Shown: positions 21,840 through 32,415 of the stretch, one piece after another
Layout of the letters: the number at the start of each line of letters is the position of its first letter
How positions within the stretch are numbered: the stretch's first letter is position 1
Assembly: GCA_018136815.1 (NCBI GenBank)
Contig: CM030943.1
Location: 3,052,002 to 3,116,001, forward strand
Direction: 5' to 3'
From: Isochrysis galbana
Taxonomy: Eukaryota; Haptophyta; Isochrysidales; Isochrysidaceae
DNA length: 64,000 nucleotides
Position numbers and translations under genes: made by a program
Notes under the pieces: model-generated
What the model was told of the DNA's origin: nothing
Databases searched by the model: none
Seen by the model: the letters and a program-made list of their open reading frames with translations, nothing else

Positions 21840-24800
21840 TCATGCCGCCTTGCTTTGGAGTTGCAGCGCTCGCTGGAACGCCGCCATCCAGGCGGCAAGC
21901 GCCTTACCGGATTGCTGCATCATTGCCGACGACTCTAGCTGCGGCTCCGGCTCTCTATCATCTTGTCGATCGACGCGGAAAAGAAGAGTTCGATCGTGCG
22001 TTGAAACCTGGATTGGGAGGCGCCCCATGAATATTGGCAGAGATCATCCTTGGCAGGCGTGGGCGCTGCAGGCACCTCGAAGTGGAAGTCCGACTGCACA
22101 GACCGGACGGAGACACCAGTGATGTCGAAGATACTCTCCGCCTTCTCGTGTGGCTCGGCACTCTTGAAAAGGTAGAAGCGGTTCACGTGCACGACACCCC
22201 TGCATGGCCGACCGGTGAACTAAGCATTTGCGCGCCCGCTTACGCCGCTCCACTCCGCCTGTGTTGGGCTATGCAAAGGATTCCTTACTACAGCGTGCAT
22301 GGGGGCGCTCACCATCGACGCTTCCACAACTTGAGCAGGTCGCCCTCTCGAAGAAGCCAGCCAGCATGAAGCGCATCCTCCGCCCTCAGGTCATCGACTG
22401 CCACAAATTGTGCAAGTGGCACAATGTTGCTGCCGAGGGCTAGCGTCTGCCTCACTGGAATCCTTTTGATGAGATCTCCTTCGTCGTGCAATTCCTATGG
22501 TGGAAAAATGTAGCACTGGCGATGAAGCCCCTCACCGCGCGCGGGGGGACGCCACCTGCTCTGCTACAGACCTGCAGTCCGAATCGCGACTTGCATGAAA
22601 CTAGCTTTTCGTCGAGGAAGACGAAGGGCAAGTCACCACGATGGCATGCATGCTTCAGCCCGTTGTCGTCGAGTAATCTTTTTAGCCAGCCGAGCCTCGT
22701 CGGTTGGGTCGACAAGTCCACCTGCACGGCGCGGAGCTGGAGTGGCCGCGCGTGCCCACGAAGAGAGGCAGCATCGGCCCGAGCGCCGCGGTGAGCATTA
22801 TTCTGTGGGAGATGCGCACCTCTTGAAACCGTGCCCCAAGATAGCCAAGGAGGGCACATGCTCGCCGAGACCGCGCGCGCGTGCCGCGGATGATGTTGCA
22901 CCTGAATCGCACCACGGGCGGGAGTGATGAGGATGGCGTGCGCGCCTAGCGCGTCTAGACAGACGGGTGGGGTGACGGGGGGGGGGGGGGGGGGGGGAAC
23001 GGGACGGGCCCGGGCACGTACGAGGACGTGAAGACGACCATCCGACGTAGCACGGAGCGATCAACTTGAAGAAGTGGGCCAGCCGACGGGCTCGCGATGG
23101 TCGGCCAGACGTGTTCGCGCAAGACGGTACCTATCAAACCTATCGCGCAAGAAGAGCCGCGGGAAAGTTAGGCGGCCAACTGCCTGCATCGAGCGCACCC
23201 GCCATCTCCACGAACCATGACAAATCGGCCTACCTGCTTCTCTAAAGGCGGCGTCGCGCCGTTGCGCCAGCGCGTCGACTGAATACGGCATGTCCATCCA
23301 ACCATGGAAGACGCGGCGAAACTCGTCGGGTTCCGCGCCAGGCAAGACGTGACTGCGCATTCGGGATCGGACCTCAGCGAATGATCTCGCTAGTATGGAA
23401 GGCGTAGTGGCCGCGCCACACCTGACTTGCAACGCCGGCTTCAAGCGCTTGGCGTACCTACAGTGTCCAGGGCGCGGTGGTGAGAGGGTCGGGCGGCGTA
23501 CGGTCGGTGCACTCGGGGGACATATCGCTTGGGGCGAAAAGGACCGCACCGGTACGCCAGATTCATGGCGAGCGCCTCGTCCTCCTCGAAGGCATTGGTG
23601 CCCACCCAGACAAACATGCACACGCTAGCGTCGATGATGCAAACCTGCAGCGTCGTGCGCAGCTACTCAGTTGGGGTTCCGAAGAGCACGGGCGCCATGG
23701 AGGCGTTGCCGGTGGGTAGGGACGTTTTACAACTCACCACATCCGCCCGCAGCATCGACTGAAGCGGACTGCCGCCACGTCGCCGCATGCGCACTACGCG
23801 ATGAGCACCGCGCCCTCGAGCGTAGATGCGCCAACTCGTGGGCTCTCGCCCCGCCTGAGAAGACGCTTCGTCGGGTCAGGAGGCGGGCCATCGCTTGGGT
23901 GCACCAGGATGAGGCTGCAGACCTGCGCACGCCTCCATTCGGCGGCTCGTAATCTAGCGTCATTGAGCGCGAGCGTGGGTGAGCCGGCCATGCTCGCGGT
24001 CCGAAAGGTGTCCCAGAACGCTTGTGGCTCGAGCCCTTCGGCTACCTGCGGCGGCGCCACATGTCGGTCGATGAGTGCCTGATGCCGATGTTTATGCGCA
24101 GGCAAGCCTAGGTCTCACCTTGGTGAGAGGCAGCGAGAGCGCGCGAGTAAATCGTTGTGCGATACTCGTTGAGGCCACCTGGAACATCGCATGGTAGTAC
24201 GGGCGCATGAGCGGGGGTCACAGCCGACGATCCATCGGCGGGGCGGTGACCGCGCACCTGAAGCAACGCCGAGCTCTGCTGGCCCATCCACATGAAGACG
24301 GCGCCGGCTCGCCGATTGACGCTCAGAAAGACATCGTTTGAGTTGAGGGATTCGGGCGTGAGTGCCACCTGAGGACGTTGTGACCGGTGTAGGGCCGCGT
24401 GCGACCCTATGCTGCGACGTCGGAGAAGCGCACCTCTCGCGCGGACATCGCCAGAAGCGAGCGGCCATATCGCTTCACGTGAATCAAGCCGGCCTCGAGC
24501 GACTGAAGCGACGTGAACGTCGGCTCGTCCTCCCCAGCTATGTCGTTGCTCTGCCTGTGGGCGCGCATCGGTGATGAGCCGCGGAGGGCGTGTGCAAGTG
24601 GCGGCGTGGCGCCGCACCCTCCAGACGACCGCCTCGACCCGTTGGCACGGGTGAGTGGGTGCTGCCCAACCAGAACAATCATGCCCTCCATCAGGTCGAT
24701 GAAGGCGGGCGACTCCTCGTACTGCATGAACGTCTCCGGGATGGATAGCTGCGGCGGTGGCGTGGGGGGTGGGTCGGCGTGCGTTGCCTCCCCTTGGCAC

Positions 24801-27492
24801 CACCGGTTGGATGGTAGCAAGGGCACCGAGCGGTGGGGCGTGATGCCGGGGCGCAGCGGCTAGCAGGGCGCGACGCACAGACGGGACGGACGCCAACATC
24901 TCAGCCAGCTGGAAGCGCCACTTGAGGACCTCGAAGCCAGACACGTCGCGCCCCTGCCAGAAAAAGAGCATCGACCGTGGCTGCCCGCCGACGGAGAAGG
25001 AGTATACCACCTGCACGAACGCCGGCCCGCGCGTCGGTGCGGCGGGTACAGCGCGTGGGCCGGCGCGCGGGCTGGCGCGGACCATGTAAAAGTTTCCGGA
25101 CCAGAAGACCCCGCGCTCCGTGTCCGGTAACGGGTGCTGCCCATCTGAGCTAACGAGCCAGACGTTGAGCATCTCGGACTCTGGGTCGACCTGTGTGCGC
25201 GAAGGCCACACGGCAGCGTCGGAGGGTACGCAGCACCGCATGCGGGCCCGCTGCGCGGGGACGGCCGCCCACCTGATCCTTGGGCACCAGCGGCATGTCG
25301 CATCCGCCAGCCCAGGGGGCCCAAGCCGGATCGCCCTGCGCCTCGGCAAGCATGAGCGCGACCTCGGAGTCCATGGAAAGATGTGCCTGTGTCGGGGGGT
25401 GTCCGAGCGCTCGGAGGCTGCGCTGCCTGACTACGCCTCGCGTACCGGCCCGGGCCGCACCCACCTCGGACACCGATGAGGACGGGTACGGGCGGGCGAA
25501 GGTGATAGACGCGTGCAAGTTGGACTCGATCGCCCAATGCCAGCGGACAAAGTAGCTCCTGAAAATGGTGCTCTCCGAGCCCTCGCTCTCGCGGTGGATG
25601 GCCACGCCATCGCGCGCGCTCGAGACGTGGGTGGCCAGAGTGAGCGCCGCCCACCTCGCGTAGCCAGAGGAGGCTCGTCCCGCCCATACGAAAAGGTTGG
25701 CGTCGCAGTCGAGCACCAGCGCGCGCGTGCTGGCCAAAAGCGTCGAGCACAGCGGCTCTCGCCTCGCCTCGGCGCGCCAGACACGCAGCTCCGGCGGACA
25801 CACGAGCCGGCCGCGCTCTCTGCGCAGGCAGGCAGGGTGCGTCTCGATGCGGTAGACGCAGAGGAGCTCGGAGCGGATGGGAGCGCCCGGCCGGCACGAC
25901 GCCATGTGGCGGAGGAAGCGTGTGTAGGCCGACGGGGCGTCGGAGTCGGCCGGCGCGTCGGCCGGCGGCGGTTCCGGCTCGAAGCGCTCGTGCGCGGAGA
26001 GCACGTGCACCGCGGCGAGGCCCTGCCGGTCGTTGGAGCGGATGGCGTGCGAGAGCAGCATGGCATACGCCTTGTCTCTCAGCGAGGCCGTGTACCCGTG
26101 CCACTGGAAGATTTCGGAGCCTCCGCCCGATGCCGGCGCGTCGAGGACGTAGCACGTGCACTCGTCGAGTTCCTTCTCAGAGATCGACAGCTGCGTGAGC
26201 GGACCGAGGCAGCCCGGACGGCCTCCGCTCACGCAGAAGAGGCGGGCGGCGGCGGGCGGCGCAGAGCGTCTGCGCCAGCAGCTGGCCACCTCGCCACCCT
26301 CGGCGTAGGCCAGCCCGTCGAAGAGCCCGCGGAACGCCTCCGACTCGGAGCCCTCGCACTCGCGCAGCTGGCTGCACCGGTGGCCTATCTCGGCCTCGAC
26401 CGCGCAGCTCAGCTGCACCGAGAGCGCGGCGGCCGCGCCCGCCTGGTCGGCACCGCAGCGGCTGCCGATCCAGAAGTGCACGCGCCAAGGCAGCGTATGC
26501 GGCACGCCGCCGTCCGGCTCCGCCTCCTCCTCGGCCGAAGGGGCGCGCGACCGCGCAGCATGGGGCGAGGCCGAAGCGCCGGACGGCACGAGCAGCACGT
26601 ACGCGGCGCTTCGTAGCAGTCGCGCGGTACCGCTCGCCACCTGCGGGACGAGGTCGAAGTTGACGACGCGCCACAGCGCGTACGGGCCCGCGCCGAGCGC
26701 GCCCTCCACATCCTCGAGCGCCGACGCCTGGCCCTCATCGACGGAGAAGGCGCAAGCCGAGTGCGAGATGTAGTCCCGCCAGCTCAAGCCCCTCAGCCGC
26801 ACCGCGTCCGCCGGCGGCGCGTGGGGGTCGAGCTGCCTCTCCGCGCGCAGCGCGGGCGATCCGCCGCGCGCCGCCCCGCCCCTTCCGCCCTCGCCCTGCT
26901 CGAGGGGCTGGGCGTGCGAGGAGGAGGAGGCCGTACGCGAGGGCGAGGAGGAGCACCCCTCCGGCGCGTCCGCTCCAACGCCTCGCCGGCTGGCCACTCG
27001 GTCGATCTGCGCGTGGTGTGTGTGGTGAGGTGGGAGAAGACCCTTCCCAAGCCCCTCGTCGCTCGTGCGCTCTGGCAGCTGGAGCGGTAGCCCGTTTGTG
27101 AGAGCATCGAGGAGGAGAAGAAAAGAATCGAAAGAGTGATATCTCCTGCACCACGCTCCGACGAGGGCTTGGAGGTAGTGTCGCAGTTGCTCACACATGT
27201 GCGCGACATAGTTGGGCTGCCTGCTCCCCATCCACCTCGCTCGTGGAAGCCAGGGAAGAGAAAGAGACGAAGTTCTCTCGAGAAACGAGTGGAGAGAGGA
27301 CAGAGTTGACAAGCGGAGCTCGTAGTAGGTATTCTGCGACGGATAGGCGCCCAGGTGAGAGGTAAGCCGCACAAGGTAGACCAGGTGATCGTACGACACC
27401 CCTACACACCGCCGAGATTCGGCACGGGGCACATCGACAGAGAGGAACGAGGAGCGGCTAGAGGAGGGAGGGGCGCGCCGAGAGACGATCAT
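21840..27492 (-). CDS. Villin/gelsolin-family protein with C-terminal glutaredoxin-like and PH domains
   Basis: Fifteen exons join in frame to 1,452 residues (5'->3' on the minus strand): 27492-25273, 25190-24879, 24748-24434, 24368-24258, 24178-24119, 24045-23923, 23854-23738, 23644-23556, 23421-23234, 23139-23022, 22901-22820, 22721-22572, 22494-22313, 22199-22076, 22007-21840; all GT-AG, introns 65-130 bases. After a novel N-terminus of about 260 residues come six gelsolin repeats: G1 (WRVHFWIGSRCGADQAG), G2 (EIFQWHGY), G3 (NLFVWAGRA), G4 (SMLFFWQGRDVS), G5 (SLNSNDVFLSVNRRAG, EGLEPQAFW), G6 (CMFVWVG, PGAEPDEFRRVF). There is no villin headpiece. Then follow a thioredoxin-fold, SH3BGR/glutaredoxin-like domain (about 1211-1310: MVVFTSSC, RFQEVDLST, LPFVFLDEKL) and a PH domain (about 1338-1443: HAGWLL, LWKRRW, invariant Trp in the last helix). 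It is likely an actin-severing/bundling and membrane-binding protein. The join at 23234/23139 is my inference; unspliced, the villin part would stop at 23061. Confidence 0.8.
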
Positions 27493-27995
27493 TGCGTCGC
27501 GGAGCACCTTCGTGAAGCTTATTTAAACCACCAGGATATGTGATACATGGTTGTGAGAAATGTTTGATACGAACGCGTCTGTCTCCGTTGGGTTTTTCCC
27601 ATGAACAAGGCTCGAGGAGAGAATAGTGGGACGGGGAGAGGAGTGCTGAGAGGCGTCGTTCGTCGAGGCCGACGGGGTCCGTTTATGAGAATACACAGAG
27701 CTCTTTAGAGAAATATATACCGTGCGAAGGGCGAGGGCGGCGGCTGCGAGGCACCGCTCGTCGCCGGACGGAGAGAGAGAGAGCCGCAGGGTATAAAAGT
27801 ATAAAAAGGTACAGTCGCGGATAAAAATAATCAAGTCGCGGATAAAAATAATCAAACAACTGAGCGTTAGTACCACTACTGCCACTATCACGACACCTGA
27901 GCCGGGCCCATGGTAGTGCACCTGGGCCGCATCCCCGAAACTAATGACAAAGGGATGAGGGGGGGAAGGTAAAGAGGTGGAGATAATAATAATAA
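27493..27995. other. Upstream flank of villin gene with a partial E repeat
   Basis: Contains a direct duplication of GTCGCGGATAAAAATAATCA (about 27821-27860) and a first, truncated E-repeat terminus at 27856-27960. It presumably holds the promoter of the minus-strand villin gene; no specific motif is recognised. Confidence 0.4.
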
Positions 27996-28550
27996 AACAA
28001 CTGAGCGTTAGTACCACTACTGCCACTAGCCCGGTACTATTATCACGACACCCCTCAGCGCACCTGCCCGTACGCCTTGACCCTAGATGGGAAATACGTA
28101 TTTACCGTATTTGGCCAGAGATTAAATACATATGTATTTGGCTGTATTTGAAGCGTGTCCTGGGTAGTGGGCCTCGAATGTATTTCAAATGTATTTGGCC
28201 GGAGGCCAAATACATATGTATCTGGCTGTATCGCTGTATTTGCAGGCCCCTGCACCGTATTTCCCATCTAGGGCCTTGACGTGCGTTGTCAATAGACACA
28301 TACGCATATGCACCCCTACGAGTCTCCCCCCTCGCAAACCCCCGGCTCCCATTCTAACTCCCCACCCACAAGCCACAAGCTACAATGACAATGAGGGAAA
28401 ACCCATCGGCGAGGCGCACCGACCTACGTCGGGCGACTCTCCGGGAAAAAGCACCGGGGGGGGGGGGGGAGGAACCTCTCGTCGTGAAGAAGAACGGCCC
28501 TTACAGCTCTCGCCGCGAGCGATCCTCGAGAAATAAAAGACTGTAGACAG
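27996..28550 (-). repeat. SINE-like repeat E, copy 1 (contains a MITE)
   Basis: Homologous to 29262-29733 (opposite strand) and 55866-56320. Shared landmarks on the + strand: CTGAGCGTTAGTACCACTAC, CACCCCTCAGCGCAC, a TCTCCCCCCTCGCAAACCCC block, a G-run after AAAGCACCGG, and CAGCTCGCGCCGCGAGC. Reading the minus strand, each copy ends GTACTAACGCTCAG followed by a TTATT-rich tail, so the minus strand is taken as element sense. The MITE at 28081-28273 interrupts it. Confidence 0.6.
28081..28273. mobile_element. MITE copy 1 (193 bp, perfect 18-bp TIRs, 6-bp TSD)
   Basis: The left end CCCTAGATGGGAAATACG (28081-28098) is the exact reverse complement of the right end (28256-28273). CCTTGA flanks it on both sides (28075-28080, 28274-28279). 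The E-repeat copy at about 55945-55953 has the uninterrupted site. The interior is AT-rich with repeated GTATTTGGC words and a GGCCGGAGGCC palindrome; there is no coding capacity. Confidence 0.9.
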
Positions 28551-28559
28551 CGCCTCGAG

Positions 28560-30880
28560 TGTCGCATTCATCCTAGATGATGCGATTTCCAGGCTCTTGT
28601 TTCCAGGTCCTTCGCCGTGCGGCCACACGGTGAAGCTCAGGTACTTCTAGGTTGGTAGGGTTCGTCCCTAGCGATCTAGAATTCGAGTTCTCGTTTCTTT
28701 CCTTCTAGCCTGTTTGTCAGGTCTAGATTCCAGGTTTCCTCCTTTCGGGTAATCTTGACCCAAAGGAGCCAGGTTGCCTGTCACTCGCCGCGCGCTTGTC
28801 TCAGGCTCTCGCCAACCTACTTTTATAAGTGGGGGTCAATGGGGGCCTCGCGCCCCCCTCTTTCCATCGCGGACACCCCCCGGGGTGGGCCCGTACATTC
28901 AACCCCAGCCCCTGCCCTCTGGCAGGGGCAGGGCACTCATCAAATCAGCCCAGACCCCTAGTGGGCGCGGGCCGCGAGCCGCACTCCCAGGCCCGCATGG
29001 GCCTGCTCTCGTACTGACTCCCCCCCCCATCCCTGGTCGCCAGGCAGACAGAGGCCTCAGGGCGGCACCCAAGGCCAGCGAGGCGAGCGAGGGAGAGGCA
29101 GGGGGGGCCAGGGGCTGAGCCCCAGCCTCCACTGCCCCCTGAGCTGCCCCTGCTGGCCCTCTGGGCGCCCCTGAAGGACCTCTGAGAGCAGGCCATGGCG
29201 CGCCGCATGGCGACGCGCCGCAGGGACCGGGGCGGAAGAGAATGGAACGAGGGAGAGGGGGGGATTTGCACCCCCCCGATGGAGTGTGGTGAGAAACGAG
29301 CCCCGTTTGCGTTAGCAAACGGGCGAAGGGGGGCGGCTGGCGACAGGAGAGGCGAGAAGAAGGGAGTGGCTCAAGACGTCCCTGTGGCAGATATCGGGGG
29401 GCGCAGTCATTTATTTCTTCGAGGACCGCTCGCGGCGCGAGCTGTAAGGGCCGTTCTCCTTTTTTGACGAGAGGTTCCTTCCCCCCCCCCCGGTGCTTTT
29501 TCCCGGAGAGTCGGCCGGCGTCGACCGGACCGCCTCAATGGCTTTTTCCCTCATTTTAACTTGTGGGGAGTTAGAATGGGAGCCGGGGGCCTGCGAGGGG
29601 GGAGATGTGGAAGGGTGCATAGGAGTATGTATTTGTGACAACAGCACGCGCCAAGATGTACGGGCAGGTGCGCTGAGGGCTGTCGTGTTAGTACCGGGCT
29701 AGTGAGAGTAGTGGTACTAATGCTCAGATAGATTTGTTTGTCTCAGGCTCTCGGGTTACCTTGTGAAGGCTTGTTTAGCTTCTTGCAAGGCTTGTTGTTT
29801 CTTGTTGAGTTCCGGTTCTTGCTTGGGACTTGCTCACTTTCTTTCACTTTCGTTGTCGTCCAGGCCTGTTCTTCGTAGGTTCCGCTTGGCTTGGTTAGGG
29901 TTTCGTTGCCTTCCGGCGTTTGGCGTTGGCGTTCGGAAATTTCCTCTCACATTCCCTAGGTCCGCTACCCTTGGCTTGTAGGTCCTTGCTTCTTTCTTCT
30001 CGGTCAAGGTTTTGGCGAGCGAGTCGGTTGCTCTAGCCGCTCGAGATTTGAGGTTTAATTTGCCATCTCCCCTTGGAGATCGGTGTAGGTTCGCTTCCTA
30101 GGTGAGGGAATCTTTCCTCTTGATGCAAGCTACATGCAAGCCCTTGGCCCCTTTGGTGTTTCTTCCCCTTGGTTGCTACTCAGGGTCGTTCGTTAGAAGC
30201 GTCTAGAAGGTTCACGCTCAACGGCAAGATTTATTCGGTCGTGAAGATATCTCGTCGCGATCTGTATCCAAAGTGATCGCCGTGGTCGCGCGACATGACG
30301 CTCCCCTTCGGACTCTCCGCTACGTGGGAAGTTACAACGGAGACACGCTCCGGCCGTCGCTGCGGAGTCTCTCTCTCTCGCTCGCTCTCTCTCTCCGTCT
30401 CTCGCGACGTGTTTGAGTTATCGGTGATTTGGGGTCGCGGTTGCTTGATAATTTGCTTGGTTTGGGTGAATGATTCCGGTGTGTTCGTGAGTCGGTGTAT
30501 CCTGTTGTTCTCGGCTTCGTTGTCCGTCGTTGTTCGCTGCGTCGCTGCGCTCAAGCAGCCTAGGCTCCCTCCCTGAGGGAAGAGTTCTTTGTAGGTCTAA
30601 CAATCTCTTAAAACCCAACACACTAGGGCCGCTAGGAGCGCCTCGCCGCCCCACAGCCCTTCGTTCGCCGTTCGTTCCCCGTCCAGACACCCAAATGGGG
30701 TTGCCCGACCCAGTCCAGAATTTCATTCACCCGACTCCCGGTGGGGAGGAGGGCCAAAGCGCCGCGCTAGCCGCCGGTGCTGCTCGCGACGGAGTGACGG
30801 AGTGGCTCAGAGCCCTCCGGCTCCGCTCGACTCGACATCGAGATACGAGATACCTGCCACAGTGGTTCCCGTAGGAAGAA
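28560..30880 (+). mobile_element. Type B element, copy 2, split by a nested insertion
   Basis: The 5' end at 28560 is TGTCGCATTCATCCTAGATG. Homology to the reverse strand of 12100-13394 runs to 28811 and resumes at 29738. The interruption 28812-29737 is flanked by a 16-base direct repeat, TTGTCTCAGGCTCTCG (28796-28811 and 29738-29753), while copy 1 has it once. It includes the conserved 107-codon frame on the minus strand (30231-30554) and the QNFIHPTPGGEEGQ frame on the plus strand near 30720. Confidence 0.7.
28812..29737. mobile_element. Composite insertion of repeats D and E
   Basis: 926 bases inside the type B element, bounded by the 16-base duplication. The left part (28812 to about 29110) is repeat D in the sense opposite to 7860-8258; the right part (about 29262-29733) is repeat E in the sense opposite to 27996-28550. 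It contains the perfect hairpin CCCGTTTGC-GTTA-GCAAACGGG (about 29306-29327). Both parts appear to have arrived as one unit, because the duplication brackets the pair. Confidence 0.7.
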
Positions 30881-31078
30881 AGGTGGGGAAACTTCATTTC
30901 TCCTCGATCGAGAGAAAGAGAGAGGGCCGAGGGCGCTCCACAACCCAAGATCCTATGCGTCCACGCGAAGCTTTTGACCGAGAACGAGAGAAAGCAGAAA
31001 GCAGAGAATTATAACAATAAATGCCGAACGACGAAGAGAAGAGAGAAGCCTAACGAGCGTCGATTCGCGAATGCGACA
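30880..31078 (-). repeat. Type A terminus, copy 3
   Basis: The minus-strand 5' end at 31078 is TGTCGCATTCGCGAATCGAC, followed by about 190 bases matching the other two type A copies up to the TTTCTTCCT block, where it abuts the type B element directly. Confidence 0.6.
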
Positions 31079-31232
31079 CTTTGGCTCGAGACTCGAGGTT
31101 CACGAGCTTGGACCGTGTGCTGGCCCCCGGTCCTCCCCCGGTAGCCGGTAGCCTGGGCTTCGCGGGCGGGCTTGGGCTTGTTTCGGGCCATGGGAGGCTA
31201 TGGGGTGGTTGTGTCTTGGTCTTGTGTCTTGT

Positions 31233-31482
31233 CCCTAGATGGGAAATACGTATTTACCGTATTTGGCCAGAGGCCAAATACAAATACATATGACATATGA
31301 AAATGTAAATGTATTTGGCTGTATTTAAATAGTATTTGAAGCGCGTCCTCGGCCAAGGAGTCCTCGGTTGTAGGCCTCGAATCTATTTGAAATGTATTTG
31401 TATTTGGCCGGAGGCCAAATCTATATGTATTTGGCTGTATTTGGAGGCCCCAGCACCCCAGCACCGTTTTTCCCATCCAGGG
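31233..31482. mobile_element. MITE copy 2 (250 bp)
   Basis: Same termini as the MITE at 28081, with two mismatches in the right TIR. TCTTGT flanks both ends (31227-31232, 31483-31488). Internal hairpins have TATTTGGCC/GGCCAAATA arms around AGA, and the GAAGCG(C/T)GTCCT core is shared with copy 1. Confidence 0.88.
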
Positions 31483-31499
31483 TCTTGTCCACTAAGCGC

Positions 31500-31631
31500 C
31501 CTTGTCCACGTATACGCGGCAGCCCCTAGAGATTATACTGGTAGTAGTCGAGTAGTAGAAGTAGAAGTAGATTCGCTGGAGCCGTGGGAGGCGCCGCCGG
31601 CGGTGGGGCGTGATGCACGGCAGGTAGCCTC

Positions 31632-31682
<51 letters not shown>

Positions 31683-32360
31683 CTCGCACGCTCTCTCGCT
31701 CGCTCTCCCACCCACCCTCCCTCCCTCCCTCCCTCTCCCTCTCTCTCTCGCACGCTCTCCCGCTAGCTCTCCCACCCTTCCTCCCTCTCTCGCTCCCTCT
31801 CGCTCTTGCTCTCGGTCTCGCTCGCTCGGTCCCTCCCTCCCCCTCTCTCCCTCTCTCCCCCTCTCCCTCTCTCCCCCCCCCCCCCCTATCTATCTATCTC
31901 TATCTTCTGTTCTCTCTCTCTCCCCCCCTCTCTCCCTCTCGCTCTCTCTCCCCCTCACCCTCCCTCTCCCCCCCCCCCCCCAACTTCCCCCACCAGCGTC
32001 ATCGGCTCACACCCTTCACGCAGCGAGGGACAGAAGGGGGGAGAGAGGGAGGGAGAGGAAGGGGGAGAGAAAGAGGGGGCAGAGGGTAGAGACAAATTGC
32101 GGGACGAAGAGGCAGAGAGTGTGGGAGACGAGGGGAAGGGCTGTCTACGCTGAGCCCGTGGGAAGAGGGGACGATGGGCTGGGGTGGCACAGGGTGATAG
32201 GAGAAGTCAGACGACGAGGAGTGAAAGAGCGGAAGGGACGGTTGGAGGAAGAGCGATGGGGCAGATATGGAGGTACAGCGGGAGGAGAACCACCGTGAGG
32301 TCTCCTCCACACGCAGGATCTCGGGAGAGGATCCAAGCTTTCCACCCATAGCACACTTCT
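31500..32360. repeat. CT-rich low-complexity tract upstream of MAD1
   Basis: (CT)n, (CCCT)n and a CTAT cluster, then GA-rich DNA. Long apparent frames here are S/L/P or R/E repeats and are not genes. Confidence 0.65.
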
Positions 32361-32415
32361 CTCCGCACGTGTATCCTAATGCCGCCCATCACGCTGCCAC
32401 CCTCTGTGAAGGTGT

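Noticed and set aside
23039..23061. Villin and Grx-PH as two separate genes
   Set aside because: Stop and next ATG would be 20 bases apart, and a phase-correct GT-AG intron (23233-23140) joins them; kept as one gene with the join flagged as inference.
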